Below are positions 28,204 through 37,054 of a stretch of DNA of 52,876 bases, one piece after another. The stretch is from Candidatus Gastranaerophilales bacterium. Its GTDB lineage: Bacteria; Cyanobacteriota; Vampirovibrionia; Gastranaerophilales; Gastranaerophilaceae. Below the pieces are notes generated by a model, which worked only from the letters and a program-made list of their open reading frames with translations, did not search any database and was not told the DNA's origin. Both the position numbers and the translations under genes were made by a program. Location of the stretch: positions 1 through 52,876 of the forward strand of contig CALUSL010000015.1 in NCBI GenBank assembly GCA_944323425.1, given 5' to 3'. The number at the start of each line of letters is the position of its first letter. Within the stretch, counting starts at the first letter, position 1.

Positions 28204-28992
28204 ATGCGTTCATTGATTTTGTTCATAATATTTCTATTTTCGCTAATGCCAGCTCATAGTGCGGCAATAAATGGAAATGTCGAGAAAAGCGGTTATGGAG
28301 ATTACAATCAGGTAATTGATTCCCAGAACGGGAATCCTATCGGAAACGCTGATGTTACTCTACCTGCCAAAGGATATCACACAAAGACCGATGTTAACGG
28401 TAAATTTGATTTGGACGGAAAAAAAATTACAGCACCGACAATTATGTCAGTAGACAAAGAGGGTTACAAACCCTTTTCTGTAACTATTGATGAAAAGTCT
28501 TTGTCAAAACCGATTGTAATAGGTATTGAAAAATCCAGTCCGCATGACATAGTTATAGACAAGGATATGTACCATCTGGGAGATGATAATTTTTCCGAGA
28601 ATTCTGCAAATGCATCAGATTTCAAAATGAAAGCAATCGGTCCGTTTTTTACAAAATCGTTTAAAATAAAAAACGTTTCTTCAGGAGAGTGTTTGTATCT
28701 TATAATCGGGTCGGTAATAGGTCTTGATACGCAGATGGCAAGAGACTTGGGTCAATCCAGAGTCAGGACAGCATATTCGTCGCCTGCCGAAGTCTATTTT
28801 AACGGCAGCAAGATTGCAGACTTAAAAGTAAACGGGGACAATCAACAGATTAAAATTCCGTTTTCACTTATAAAACCTTCGTCAAACAATCAGGTGACAA
28901 TCAAAGCCGGACGCAACCTTTTTCAGGCTGCATACATAGATTACGATGACTTTGAATTTATGAATCTCTACATAGAATCTAAAAAAGAATAG
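28204..28992 (+). CDS. Secreted protein with carboxypeptidase-regulatory-like domain
   Basis: A 262-residue protein with a signal peptide (M-R-S-L-I-L-F-I-I-F-L-F..., cleavage probably after A-H-S-A). A beta-sandwich of the carboxypeptidase-regulatory type follows (~20-110: G-N-P-I-G-N-A-D-V-T-L, then T-D-V-N-G-K-F-D-L-D-G). The rest is beta-rich and unassigned. It is probably periplasmic or at the cell surface; a specific role cannot be read. AAAAGGGGA gives a strong ribosome site. It is a single gene between the divergent nadK and pnp. Confidence 0.7.
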   Translation: MRSLILFIIFLFSLMPAHSAAINGNVEKSGYGDYNQVIDSQNGNPIGNADVTLPAKGYHTKTDVNGKFDLDGKKITAPTIMSVDKEGYKPFSVTIDEKSLSKPIVIGIEKSSPHDIVIDKDMYHLGDDNFSENSANASDFKMKAIGPFFTKSFKIKNVSSGECLYLIIGSVIGLDTQMARDLGQSRVRTAYSSPAEVYFNGSKIADLKVNGDNQQIKIPFSLIKPSSNNQVTIKAGRNLFQAAYIDYDDFEFMNLYIESKKE

Positions 28993-29100
28993 CCACAAAT
29001 CTTTATATTTATTTTTAGCATTTTGTATATAGCCATGTTTAGGGTATACTTTAGAAGAACACAGTAAAAGTGCAAAAGTAGAAAGAAAAAGGAAAAAAAC

Positions 29101-31233
29101 ATGGTAGATGTTAAAAGAATTGAAATTCCTGTTGGTAGTAAAGTTGTTACTATTGAAACGGGAAAGTATGCCAAATCAGCGAGTGGTTCGGTAGTCGTCC
29201 GCTGCGGCGACACAATGCTTTTGGTTCATGCTGTTGTCAGCCCTGAACCGCGTGTAGGGATAGATTTCTTCCCGCTATTAATTGACTATGAAGAAAGAAT
29301 GTCTGCTGTGGGAAGAATCCCCGGCGGCTACAACAGAAGCGAAGGAAAAGCTTCTGATAAAGCAATTCTTATCTCAAGACTTATCGACAGACCGATTAGA
29401 CCGTTATTCCCGAAAGGATACAGAAATGATGTTCAAATCGTTGCCCAGCTTATAAGTCTTGATCACGAAAATCAGCCTGATACACTGGCTATGCTCGGTG
29501 CGTCCACTGCTCTTATGCTGACAGAAGCGCCCTTCGAAGGTCCTATAGGGGCTGTAAGAGTAGGCAGAATCGACGGTAACTTTATTGCTAACCCGTCATA
29601 TGCAGACGCTGCAAAATCTGACATCGATATTGTTGTTGCCGGTACTCATGATTCAGTAATTATGGTTGAAGCAGGCGCAAAATTCGTTACAGAAGACGAT
29701 ATTATGCAGGCTGTTGAGTTTGCACAGGTTGAAATCAGACGCCAGTGTGAGCTTCAGGTCCAATTTATGAATGATTGCGGTATTGTTAAACCTGAATTCG
29801 TAAATCCTTATGACACTTCAGCTATTGCTAAGATTATAAACGATATTGCTTATGATAAAGTAACAGAAGCATATCACGACTTTGACAGAGAAGGCAGAAA
29901 AGCAAAACTTGAAGAAGCAAAAAATATGGTCAAAGCTGAATTTGACTCTTACGGAGATGATCATGAAGCAAAAATCATGATGGCAGAAACAGGTATTGAC
30001 TTTGTTGCTGAAGAATTCAAGGCTCTTGAAAAGAAAATCATGAGAAAAATGATTAAAGAAGAAAGAGTCAGAGCAGATGGCAGAAAATTTAACGAAGTTC
30101 GTCCTATCTGGTGCGAAGTAGGTGTTGTGCCCAGAGCTCATGGTTCTGCCGTATTTACAAGAGGGCAAACACAAATTATGTCAGTTGCAACACTTGCCGG
30201 TCCCGGTATGGCTCAGGAACTTGATGGTGTTGATCCTGAAACGAAAAAGACATTTATGCATAAATATATCTTCCCTGGATTTTCTGTTGGTGAAGTTAAA
30301 CCTTTAAGAGGTCCGGGCAGACGTGAAGTAGGTCACGGTCATCTTGCTGAAAGAGCAAACGTTCCGGCACTGCCTTCTCAGGAAGAATTCGGCTATACAA
30401 TCAGAGTTACTTCGGATGTTCTGGAATCTAATGGTTCAACCTCTATGGGTTCTACATGTGCAACATCTATGGCATTGATGAACGCCGGTGTTCCTGTGAA
30501 ATGTATGATAGGCGGTGTCGCAATGGGACTCATTAAAGAACCTGATGAAGATATCGTTCTTACTGATATTCAGGGTATTGAAGACTTCCTTGGAGATATG
30601 GACTTTAAAGTTACCGGTAATGATACAGGTATTACTGCACTCCAGATGGACATGAAAGCAAAAGGAATCTCGAATGAGACCTTGAGACATGCACTGGAAC
30701 AGGCTAAAGAAGGAAGATTACATATCTTAGGTAAAATGAGAGAAGTAATCTCTGAACCCGCAAAAGAAATGTCTCCATATGCACCGAGAATACATACAAT
30801 GAAAATTGATGTTGATGATATCGGGGCTGTTATCGGACCTGGCGGTAAAAATATAAGACATATTATAGAATGCTCAGGTGCTGAAATTGATATTCAGGAT
30901 GACGGTACTGTTACCATCACAAGTAATGACAAAGAAGGCACGGATATTGCAATAAGAATGATTGACTCTATCACTTTCAAACCGCAGCCCGGTATGATTA
31001 GAAAAGGTAAAGTTGTAAGAATTATACCTATCGGTGCATTCGTAGAGCTTGCTCCTGGCAAAGACGGAATGGTTCATATTTCTCAGATTTGCAATGAGAG
31101 AATAGAATCAATTGAACCTCATTTGCACATAGGAGACGAAGTAATTGTTAAGGTTATGAAGATTGACGATAAGGGCAGAGTTAACCTTACAATAAAAGGT
31201 GTTTCTGACGAAGAAAAGGCTTCTGTTCAGTAA
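29101..31233 (+). CDS. pnp: Polyribonucleotide nucleotidyltransferase (PNPase)
   Basis: PNPase degrades RNA from the 3' end by phosphorolysis, often within a degradosome. The 710 residues comprise two RNase PH domains (G-G-Y-N-R-S-E-G near residue 78; G-P-G-R-R-E-V-G-H-G-H-L near 405), a KH domain (I-G-P-G-G-K-N-I-R) and an S1 domain (V-E-L-A-P-G-K-D-G-M-V-H-I-S). The acidic tail common in Proteobacteria is absent. AAAAAGGA precedes the ATG. Confidence 0.97.
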   Translation: MVDVKRIEIPVGSKVVTIETGKYAKSASGSVVVRCGDTMLLVHAVVSPEPRVGIDFFPLLIDYEERMSAVGRIPGGYNRSEGKASDKAILISRLIDRPIRPLFPKGYRNDVQIVAQLISLDHENQPDTLAMLGASTALMLTEAPFEGPIGAVRVGRIDGNFIANPSYADAAKSDIDIVVAGTHDSVIMVEAGAKFVTEDDIMQAVEFAQVEIRRQCELQVQFMNDCGIVKPEFVNPYDTSAIAKIINDIAYDKVTEAYHDFDREGRKAKLEEAKNMVKAEFDSYGDDHEAKIMMAETGIDFVAEEFKALEKKIMRKMIKEERVRADGRKFNEVRPIWCEVGVVPRAHGSAVFTRGQTQIMSVATLAGPGMAQELDGVDPETKKTFMHKYIFPGFSVGEVKPLRGPGRREVGHGHLAERANVPALPSQEEFGYTIRVTSDVLESNGSTSMGSTCATSMALMNAGVPVKCMIGGVAMGLIKEPDEDIVLTDIQGIEDFLGDMDFKVTGNDTGITALQMDMKAKGISNETLRHALEQAKEGRLHILGKMREVISEPAKEMSPYAPRIHTMKIDVDDIGAVIGPGGKNIRHIIECSGAEIDIQDDGTVTITSNDKEGTDIAIRMIDSITFKPQPGMIRKGKVVRIIPIGAFVELAPGKDGMVHISQICNERIESIEPHLHIGDEVIVKVMKIDDKGRVNLTIKGVSDEEKASVQ

Positions 31234-31252
31234 CTATTTTATTAAATACTTT

Positions 31253-31286
31253 AAAGAGAGAAAGTCTGTAATTGCTTTCTCTCTTT
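31253..31286 (+). terminator. Intrinsic terminator after pnp
   Basis: A 12-bp stem (AAAGAGAGAAAG / CTTTCTCTCTTT) with a 10-base loop and a T-run follows the pnp stop by about 20 bases. Confidence 0.9.
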
Positions 31287-31442
31287 TTTATTTCGAATGT
31301 ATGAAATTTTATATTGCAAGATTTAAGAAAATCTGTTAATATTTATTAACTAAGTAGCAATTTTTGTGAATAATAATTTTTTATATAAGAGTGAAGGTAA
31401 AGATTTAACTATTAATAACATTTATTGTGTGAAAGGTGAACT

Positions 31443-31541
31443 ATGTTAGAAAAAATTTGTGCATTTGTTGAAGGTTTCATTATGGGGTTTTACGAACTGG
31501 CTCCTGTATATATCTGCGTTACTGACGATTATAGATATTAA
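31443..31541 (+). CDS. Possible 32-residue small protein
   Basis: A short reading frame (M-L-E-K-I-C-A-F-V-E-G-F-I-M-G-F...) is preceded by GAAAGGTGA at good spacing. It lies in a 410-base region between pnp and the CpaE-like gene that is otherwise free of genes. It is hydrophobic in the middle and ends with D-D-Y-R-Y. It could be a small membrane peptide or chance; no homologue is known to me. Confidence 0.35.
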   Translation: MLEKICAFVEGFIMGFYELAPVYICVTDDYRY

Positions 31542-31559
31542 TAAAATTTTTAAGAAAAT

Positions 31560-31641
31560 AAAAATCCTATCCGTTTATTGTATTGCGATACACTTGTTTG
31601 ATGTAGTAAAATGATACAACAACTATGCGGATAGGATTTTT
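31560..31641 (+). promoter_or_regulatory. 14-bp inverted repeat flanking a promoter before cpaE-like gene
   Basis: AAAAATCCTATCCG (31560-31573) and CGGATAGGATTTTT (31628-31641) are exact inverted copies, 54 bases apart. Between them lies a candidate promoter, TTGCGA (31583-31588) with an 18-base spacer and TAAAAT (31607-31612). The right arm contains the AGGA ribosome site of the next gene. In a read-through transcript the arms would pair and hide that site. An 8-codon frame (31625-31651) overlaps the gene start. Confidence 0.5.
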
Positions 31642-31643
31642 CT

Positions 31644-32816
31644 ATGACTGATAAAACTAAAATAGTGATAATGGATAGAGATGAAACATCGAGAGTAATT
31701 CTGAAAGATTATATCGATGATATTGAAAACACCGAAATTACTGCGGAATTTGTTGAATATGACAGACTGGAAGAATATGCAAGTAATAATGAATGTATTG
31801 CTGTAGTTGACATCAGTGATGACGAAAAAAAGGCTGTGGATACAATATCAAATATAAATTCTAACAATAAAAATGTCAGAATCATAGCTATTTCAAACAA
31901 AACTTCAACGGAAACCATTATTAAAACAATGCGTGCCGGCGCCAGAGAATTCATAACAAAACCTGTTACGAAAACCCAATTTGTGAATACAATAAAAGAA
32001 TTATTAACTACTGAAAAAGCAAACTCTGGTGACAACTCCTGTAAAATTATCTCTACTTTTTCAAATAAAGGCGGTATTGGCAAAACATCTATTGCCGTGA
32101 ATCTTGCTGTAGAAATAGCAGAAATGACCAAAGAAAAAACTGCGCTCCTTGATTTGAATTTACAGCTCGGGGATGTTTCTACTTTTCTCGATTTGGCTCC
32201 GACATTTGACGTATGCTATGTTGTTAATAATCTGTCGAATATCGACAATACAAATATCACTAATGCTCTTACCAGATATAAGAATACGTCTCTTTATGTT
32301 ATTGCAGATCCAATAAATATAGAAAATTCAAAAGAAATTACTGCAGAGCAGATAAAGGCTCTGATTGTTGAACTGAAAAAGACTTTTTCATATATAATAA
32401 TAGACGTTGGAACAAACATAGATGCAAAAACTATCACAGCTCTTGATATGTCGGATTTGATATTGCTTTGCGCTATTGTTAATCTTCCTGCAGTCAGAAA
32501 TATTCAGCGTTGTATGAATCTTTTCAAAAAACTTGATTATCCGCAGGATAAAATAAAACTGGTTCTTAACAGATATATGGAAAATGAAGAAATAAAAACA
32601 TCTGATATTGAGGAAGTTGTTCATCAGAAAGTTTTCTGGAAAATACCGAACAACTATCTTACTATGATGTCAGCCATAAACAAGGGCGTTCCCGTAAATA
32701 TGATAAATTCCGAAGCAAATATATCAGTAAATTTCAGGGATTTTGCGTCAAAGGTTGCAGACTATCTGATTACGCAAAATATCAAAAAAAATAATAATTC
32801 GGGTTTTATATTATAA
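31644..32816 (+). CDS. CpaE/TadZ-like receiver-ParA ATPase
   Basis: The 390-residue protein has an N-terminal response-regulator-like domain (~1-122, with D56 and K106) and a ParA/MinD-type ATPase (~133-380). Its deviant Walker A is K-G-G-I-G-K-T (142-148), with L-L-D-L-N-L-Q-L-G-D next. CpaE/TadZ proteins of this build position Flp-type pilus machinery at a cell pole. No tad, cpa or flp gene is nearby, so it may serve another surface apparatus. The ribosome site lies within the inverted repeat described at 31560-31641. Confidence 0.75.
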   Translation: MTDKTKIVIMDRDETSRVILKDYIDDIENTEITAEFVEYDRLEEYASNNECIAVVDISDDEKKAVDTISNINSNNKNVRIIAISNKTSTETIIKTMRAGAREFITKPVTKTQFVNTIKELLTTEKANSGDNSCKIISTFSNKGGIGKTSIAVNLAVEIAEMTKEKTALLDLNLQLGDVSTFLDLAPTFDVCYVVNNLSNIDNTNITNALTRYKNTSLYVIADPINIENSKEITAEQIKALIVELKKTFSYIIIDVGTNIDAKTITALDMSDLILLCAIVNLPAVRNIQRCMNLFKKLDYPQDKIKLVLNRYMENEEIKTSDIEEVVHQKVFWKIPNNYLTMMSAINKGVPVNMINSEANISVNFRDFASKVADYLITQNIKKNNNSGFIL

Positions 32817-32845
32817 TAAGATAACAAAAAGCTGGAGATAAAACA

Positions 32846-33349
32846 TTGTCAATCAAAGACAGAATCACAAATGCAAAAAAGGCAAAACAGGAAATACCTC
32901 AGGAAAAAGATTTTTCTGAATTTAACATATCTATTCTAAAACTTCTTGATTTGATTAAAACAGTAGAATCACCTGAAAAACTGGGACTTATTGTCAAAGA
33001 AATTGCAAAATTTCTTGAAAATTTTGCAACAGAAAATATGGCGGTCACTATTTCCGGTGATCTTGACTGCGGGAAACAGGCATTATTGAGTTGTTTACTG
33101 GCAGGAGTTATAGAAGAAAGAACAGAATATCTGCAGCGAGAACTAAACGCATCAATGGATAGTACTATTGATGAAATTACACCTGCGGAATCTCCGGAAA
33201 CTGAAGAAGAAACTCTTGTAGATGTTGAACAACAAGTTCAGGAACTACCAATAGAATCGGCTCAAGCTGATGTTGAAGAACAAGAGCCGGAGGATCCGCC
33301 GATGGTAAAAAAACGTAAAACGCTTCGCCAGAAACTAAAGGGTATGTAA
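32846..33349 (+). CDS. Hypothetical protein with acidic tail, operon partner of CpaE-like ATPase
   Basis: The 167-residue protein is unrecognised. The start is a TTG with GGAG upstream, 29 bases after the ATPase gene. Residues ~1-100 are helical; ~105-150 are very acidic (Glu/Pro-rich, likely disordered); the last ~15 are basic (K-K-R-K-T-L-R-Q-K-L-K-G-M). Such a charged tail could tether it to a partner or membrane. Its job is probably tied to the ATPase by operon context only. Confidence 0.6.
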   Translation: MSIKDRITNAKKAKQEIPQEKDFSEFNISILKLLDLIKTVESPEKLGLIVKEIAKFLENFATENMAVTISGDLDCGKQALLSCLLAGVIEERTEYLQRELNASMDSTIDEITPAESPETEEETLVDVEQQVQELPIESAQADVEEQEPEDPPMVKKRKTLRQKLKGM

Positions 33350-33350
33350 T

Positions 33351-33995
33351 TTACTTACGCAGTGATTCTATTGCTGCTTTTATGTCATCCGATTTATAGA
33401 TGTATGAACCAGCAACGAGCGAGTTTGCACCGAGGCTGCGACAAATTTTTCCAGTTTCTCGGTTTATTCCTCCATCAACCTGTATTATCAAATTTTCAGG
33501 TGCATTTTGCTTTATTACAGGTATCTTTTCTGCGCAATCACGCATAAACGCCTGTCCGCCAAATCCGGGTTCAACTGTCATTATAAGAACCATATCAACC
33601 ATCAATAAGTATTTTAGTATATCCTGCGGAGGTGTTTTAGGTTTTATGGATAGTCCTGCAAGGACGTCGTGGGATTTTATATGCGAAATTACATCTTCTG
33701 TCATTTCTCCAGTTGCCTCGTAGTGGATAGTTATAATATCAGCACCCGCATCTACAAAATCATCAATATAATTTTGCGGATGTTCTATCATTAAATGAAC
33801 ATCCAGAGGAATTTTTGAAACCGGTTTTATTGCTTTGACAACGGGTGCGCCAATTGTAATATTTGGAACAAAATGACCATCCATCACATCTACATGCACC
33901 CAGTCTGCACCTGCGTTTTGAATTGTATCTATGTCTCTCTCCAGATTTGCGAAATCTGCTGATAAAATCGATGGTGATATGATAACTTTTTCCAT
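33351..33995 (-). CDS. rpe: Ribulose-phosphate 3-epimerase
   Basis: The enzyme interconverts ribulose-5-phosphate and xylulose-5-phosphate in the pentose phosphate pathway. The TIM barrel of 214 residues shows I-S-P-S-I-L-S-A-D-F, H-V-D-V-M-D-G-H-F-V-P-N, L-D-V-H-L-M-I, V-E-P-G-F-G-G-Q-A-F and V-D-G-G-I-N. I put the start at 33995, one base after the rnc stop; longer forms would run through rnc. It ends 1 base from the convergent neighbour. Confidence 0.95.
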   Translation of the reverse strand: MEKVIISPSILSADFANLERDIDTIQNAGADWVHVDVMDGHFVPNITIGAPVVKAIKPVSKIPLDVHLMIEHPQNYIDDFVDAGADIITIHYEATGEMTEDVISHIKSHDVLAGLSIKPKTPPQDILKYLLMVDMVLIMTVEPGFGGQAFMRDCAEKIPVIKQNAPENLIIQVDGGINRETGKICRSLGANSLVAGSYIYKSDDIKAAIESLRK

Positions 33996-33996
33996 T

Positions 33997-34710
33997 TCAA
34001 TCCTCATTAATAAGTTTAAGTTTTTTACAAGCAATAAATGCCGCTTCCTGTTGGGCAGAACGTTTGGTTTTTCCCGAGCCTGTGGCAAGAACCTGTCCGT
34101 TGTAACTTACTTCAACAAAAAAAGTTCTGTCATTAGCTTTACCGGTTTCTTTAATAGTTTTATACTCCGGAACAATTTTTGACTCAGCCTGTGTATATTC
34201 CTGCAATACTGCTTTTGCATTATAAATAGAACGGTTATTGCTCAGGTCTTCAATAAGACCGGTCATATGCTTTATAACAAAAACTTCAACATCTCGATAA
34301 CCGCCAGAAAGATAGATTGCACCAAAAAGTGCTTCCATTGCACAGGCGAGAATGGATTGTTTTTTTTGCCCGCCATCTCTTTCTTCTGCTTCACTCAATC
34401 TTATGAACGATGAGAGTCCTATTTCTAATGCAATTTTTGCAAGAACTTCATCTGAAATAATAACAGAACGTATTTTTGTTAACTTGCCTTCATTCGCATC
34501 CGGGAATGTTTTGTACAGGTAGTCGCTTGTAATCAGTTTTAATACAGCATCACCGAGAAATTCTAATCTCTCGTAACACTCAAAAAAATTACCTCCGTTG
34601 TCATTGACGTATGAACTATGTGTCAATGCAGTTTTGACGAGATTTTTATCATAATTTTTAAATCCGTTTATATTCAAAAAATCATCTATATTTTTACAGT
34701 CCGACTGCAT
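33997..34710 (-). CDS. rnc: Ribonuclease III
   Basis: RNase III cuts double-stranded RNA, including rRNA precursors. The 237 residues hold the catalytic signature E-R-L-E-F-L-G-D-A-V-L, near residue 47, and a C-terminal double-stranded RNA-binding domain (~160-235) ending in S-A-Q-Q-E-A-A. Its start lies inside the end of cdsA (17-base overlap), so translation is probably coupled. Confidence 0.95.
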   Translation of the reverse strand: MQSDCKNIDDFLNINGFKNYDKNLVKTALTHSSYVNDNGGNFFECYERLEFLGDAVLKLITSDYLYKTFPDANEGKLTKIRSVIISDEVLAKIALEIGLSSFIRLSEAEERDGGQKKQSILACAMEALFGAIYLSGGYRDVEVFVIKHMTGLIEDLSNNRSIYNAKAVLQEYTQAESKIVPEYKTIKETGKANDRTFFVEVSYNGQVLATGSGKTKRSAQQEAAFIACKKLKLINED

Positions 34711-35602
34711 TCATCGCCCTTCTTGTAAAGCTTATAAAATCGAGTGTAAGTTCATTGTTGACGACAAAATATTTAAAATAAAAGTAGGCTATCGGAGTGC
34801 TGAAAAGATAGCTGTCTGCTCTGTCCAAAAATCCACCGTGTCCGGGAAGCGCATTGCCTGAATCTTTTACGCCGGCATCACGTTTTATTAAGGATTCAGC
34901 CAGATCACCTATCTGGGCAAATGCTGTAATCAAAAGACCTGCAATCAATGCCTGGTACCAGTGTAAATCTATAATAAAACCTATTACCATTGCTGCAAGC
35001 ATGCCTGCAATAGTTCCACCTACAGCTCCTTCTACTGTCTTTTTGGGGCTTATTATAGGAGCAAGCGGTGTTTTTCCGAATTTTGAACCAACAAGATATG
35101 CGCCTACATCGGTAAGCAAAATTGTAAAGAATAATAATGTTAAAAATCCGAGACCAGCGCTTAACCTGATAGTGAAAAAGCCCAGAGAATCTTGTTCGAG
35201 CTGACGGAGCAGAATTACATAGCATGGCAGCCATCCTCCGTAAATAAACCCGAGAATAGTTGTTGCTACATTTGCGATATAAGGCTGCCGGCCTTTGAAC
35301 AAGACAGCCATAAACGCACCGATTGTCCCCAGCACCATAACAACCGGCGCCAGGTCAAACCTTTTAAATGTTGTCAACAAAACAAGCAGAAGGTCGACAA
35401 CAAGTATTAACCGCAAAAAAGGTCGAAATCCTTTGTGCTGCAAAATGTTTACATATTCTTTCGAACCTGCAAATACAATACACAGAACCAGCAGCATTAA
35501 GGAAATACCGCCTGTAATTACTGCAGCAAGAACGATTACACCGATTATCACTCCGGTGACAAGTCTTAGCTGCTTTTTGTTTAGAACGTCAGCGAGTTTC
35601 AC
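34694..35602 (-). CDS. cdsA: Phosphatidate cytidylyltransferase
   Basis: CdsA makes CDP-diacylglycerol, the precursor of bacterial phospholipids. The 302-residue protein has several membrane helices. The family signature lies near the C-terminus: K-R-D-A-G-V-K-D-S-G-N, then P-G-H-G-G-F-L-D-R-A-D-S. It follows frr directly (the two abut) and overlaps rnc. Confidence 0.95.
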   Translation of the reverse strand: MKLADVLNKKQLRLVTGVIIGVIVLAAVITGGISLMLLVLCIVFAGSKEYVNILQHKGFRPFLRLILVVDLLLVLLTTFKRFDLAPVVMVLGTIGAFMAVLFKGRQPYIANVATTILGFIYGGWLPCYVILLRQLEQDSLGFFTIRLSAGLGFLTLLFFTILLTDVGAYLVGSKFGKTPLAPIISPKKTVEGAVGGTIAGMLAAMVIGFIIDLHWYQALIAGLLITAFAQIGDLAESLIKRDAGVKDSGNALPGHGGFLDRADSYLFSTPIAYFYFKYFVVNNELTLDFISFTRRAMNAVGL

Positions 35603-36163
35603 TTATACTGTCATAACCTCTTTTTCTTTTTCTGCAGCACTTTCATCTACAATTTTTATGTATTTGTCAGTGAGTTTTTGGATTTCATCTTGAGTATCTT
35701 TCACGGTATCTTCCGGCAGATTTTCTGATTTCTCAAGCTTTTTCAAATCATCCGTCATATCACGGCGAATATTTCTTACTGCTACTTTTGCTTCTTCTCC
35801 AACTTTTTTTACTTCTTTTGAAATTTCTTTTCTTCTATCTTCCGTGAGCGGCGGGAATGTGAGTCTGATAACCATACCGTCGCTATTGGGAGTGATTCCA
35901 AGTTCTGCTTTAATCATTGCCTTTTCAATCTCTTTTAAAATAGATTTGTCGTAAGGTGAAATGACCAGAGTCTGACCATCCTGTACAGAGACTTGTGAAA
36001 TCTGTCTCAATGGCGTAGGAACACCGTAATAATCTACAACAACTTTATCCAGAATAAGCGGATTTGCTCTTCCTGTTCTGATTCCTGCATATTCTTTTTT
36101 CAATGCATTTATCGCTTTTTCCATTTTTTCTTCGCCATTTAACAGCAATTCATCAATTGACAT
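35603..36163 (-). CDS. frr: Ribosome recycling factor
   Basis: RRF splits ribosomes after termination, with EF-G. The 186 residues show the full family pattern: G-I-R-T-G-R-A-N-P, Y-G-V-P-T-P-L, I-S-P-Y-D-K-S, R-L-T-F-P-P-L-T-E-D-R-R and R-N-I-R-R-D. It lies 2 bases after pyrH in the widely conserved pyrH-frr-cdsA order. Confidence 0.97.
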   Translation of the reverse strand: MSIDELLLNGEEKMEKAINALKKEYAGIRTGRANPLILDKVVVDYYGVPTPLRQISQVSVQDGQTLVISPYDKSILKEIEKAMIKAELGITPNSDGMVIRLTFPPLTEDRRKEISKEVKKVGEEAKVAVRNIRRDMTDDLKKLEKSENLPEDTVKDTQDEIQKLTDKYIKIVDESAAEKEKEVMTV

Positions 36164-36165
36164 AT

Positions 36166-36900
36166 TTAATCTCCTACAAAAGTACCTAAATTTTCACCGT
36201 TTAAAATTTTTGCAATACTGCCTTTTGCTGCAAAATCAAATACAATAATAGGTATATGATTTTGTTTGCAAAGTGCACAAGATGCAGTATCCATGACTTT
36301 CAAACCTTTAACTATTATATCATCATAAGATATTCTCTCATATTTTTTTGCCTCCGGATTTGTTCTCGGATCATCGGAATATACTCCGTCAACCCCATTT
36401 TTTGCCATAAGCATAACTTCCGCATCTATTTCAGAGGCTCTTAGCGCAGCTGCTGTGTCCGTTGTAAAGAACGGATTTCCTGTTCCTGCTGCAAAAATTA
36501 CAACCCTGTTCTTCTCAAGGTGTCTTATTGCCTTAAATCTTATATAAGGTTCTGCAATTTTATCCATATCAATAGCTGACTGGACACGACATGAGACGTT
36601 TAGTTTTCTCAAGGCACTTTGAAGCGCGATAGCGTTCATCACGGTAGCCAGCATTCCGACATAATCACCGGATGCCTGATCCATTCCAAGCTTTGCACTG
36701 TTTTTCATACCCCGGAATATATTTCCGCCGCCCACAACAACAGCAATTTCTGCTCCCATGTCATGTGCTATTTTTATTTCGTTTGCAATCATTTCAACAG
36801 GTTTCTGATCAATCCCGAATTCCTGTTCACCCAACAACGCTTCTCCGCTAACTTTCAATAGGATGCGCTTGTATTTTAAATCTTTATCCATATTCACCAT
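36166..36900 (-). CDS. pyrH: Uridylate kinase
   Basis: PyrH phosphorylates UMP to UDP and is allosterically controlled by UTP and GTP in many bacteria. The protein is 244 residues (or 241 from the ATG at 36891). It shows K-V-S-G-E-A-L, V-V-G-G-G-N-I-F-R-G, A-G-T-G-N-P-F-F-T-T-D-T-A and the amino acid kinase fold. No strong ribosome site separates the two possible starts. First gene of a five-gene operon, pyrH-frr-cdsA-rnc-rpe. Confidence 0.95.
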   Translation of the reverse strand: MVNMDKDLKYKRILLKVSGEALLGEQEFGIDQKPVEMIANEIKIAHDMGAEIAVVVGGGNIFRGMKNSAKLGMDQASGDYVGMLATVMNAIALQSALRKLNVSCRVQSAIDMDKIAEPYIRFKAIRHLEKNRVVIFAAGTGNPFFTTDTAAALRASEIDAEVMLMAKNGVDGVYSDDPRTNPEAKKYERISYDDIIVKGLKVMDTASCALCKQNHIPIIVFDFAAKGSIAKILNGENLGTFVGD

Positions 36901-37003
36901 TATAAACTATTTTCTATTTTTATGATTATACAAAAAAATTCAATTATTTTAAATATCCAATTTGAAATTTATCATATTAATATACAATTGATAATATTGT
37001 ATC

Positions 37004-37032
37004 TTGTAATTTTAAAAACATCCGACTATTAT
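37004..37032 (+). promoter_or_regulatory. Candidate promoter for yjbQ-methyltransferase pair
   Basis: TTGTAA (37004-37009), a 17-base spacer and TATTAT (37027-37032) would start transcription near 37039, about 16 bases before the yjbQ ATG. Confidence 0.5.
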
Positions 37033-37054
37033 AAAAGAGTACGCGGAGACACTT

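Noticed and set aside
33996-34088. Longer ribulose-phosphate epimerase with 31 extra residues
   Set aside because: The extension runs through the 3' end of rnc in another frame, and the family begins at the ATG at 33995.
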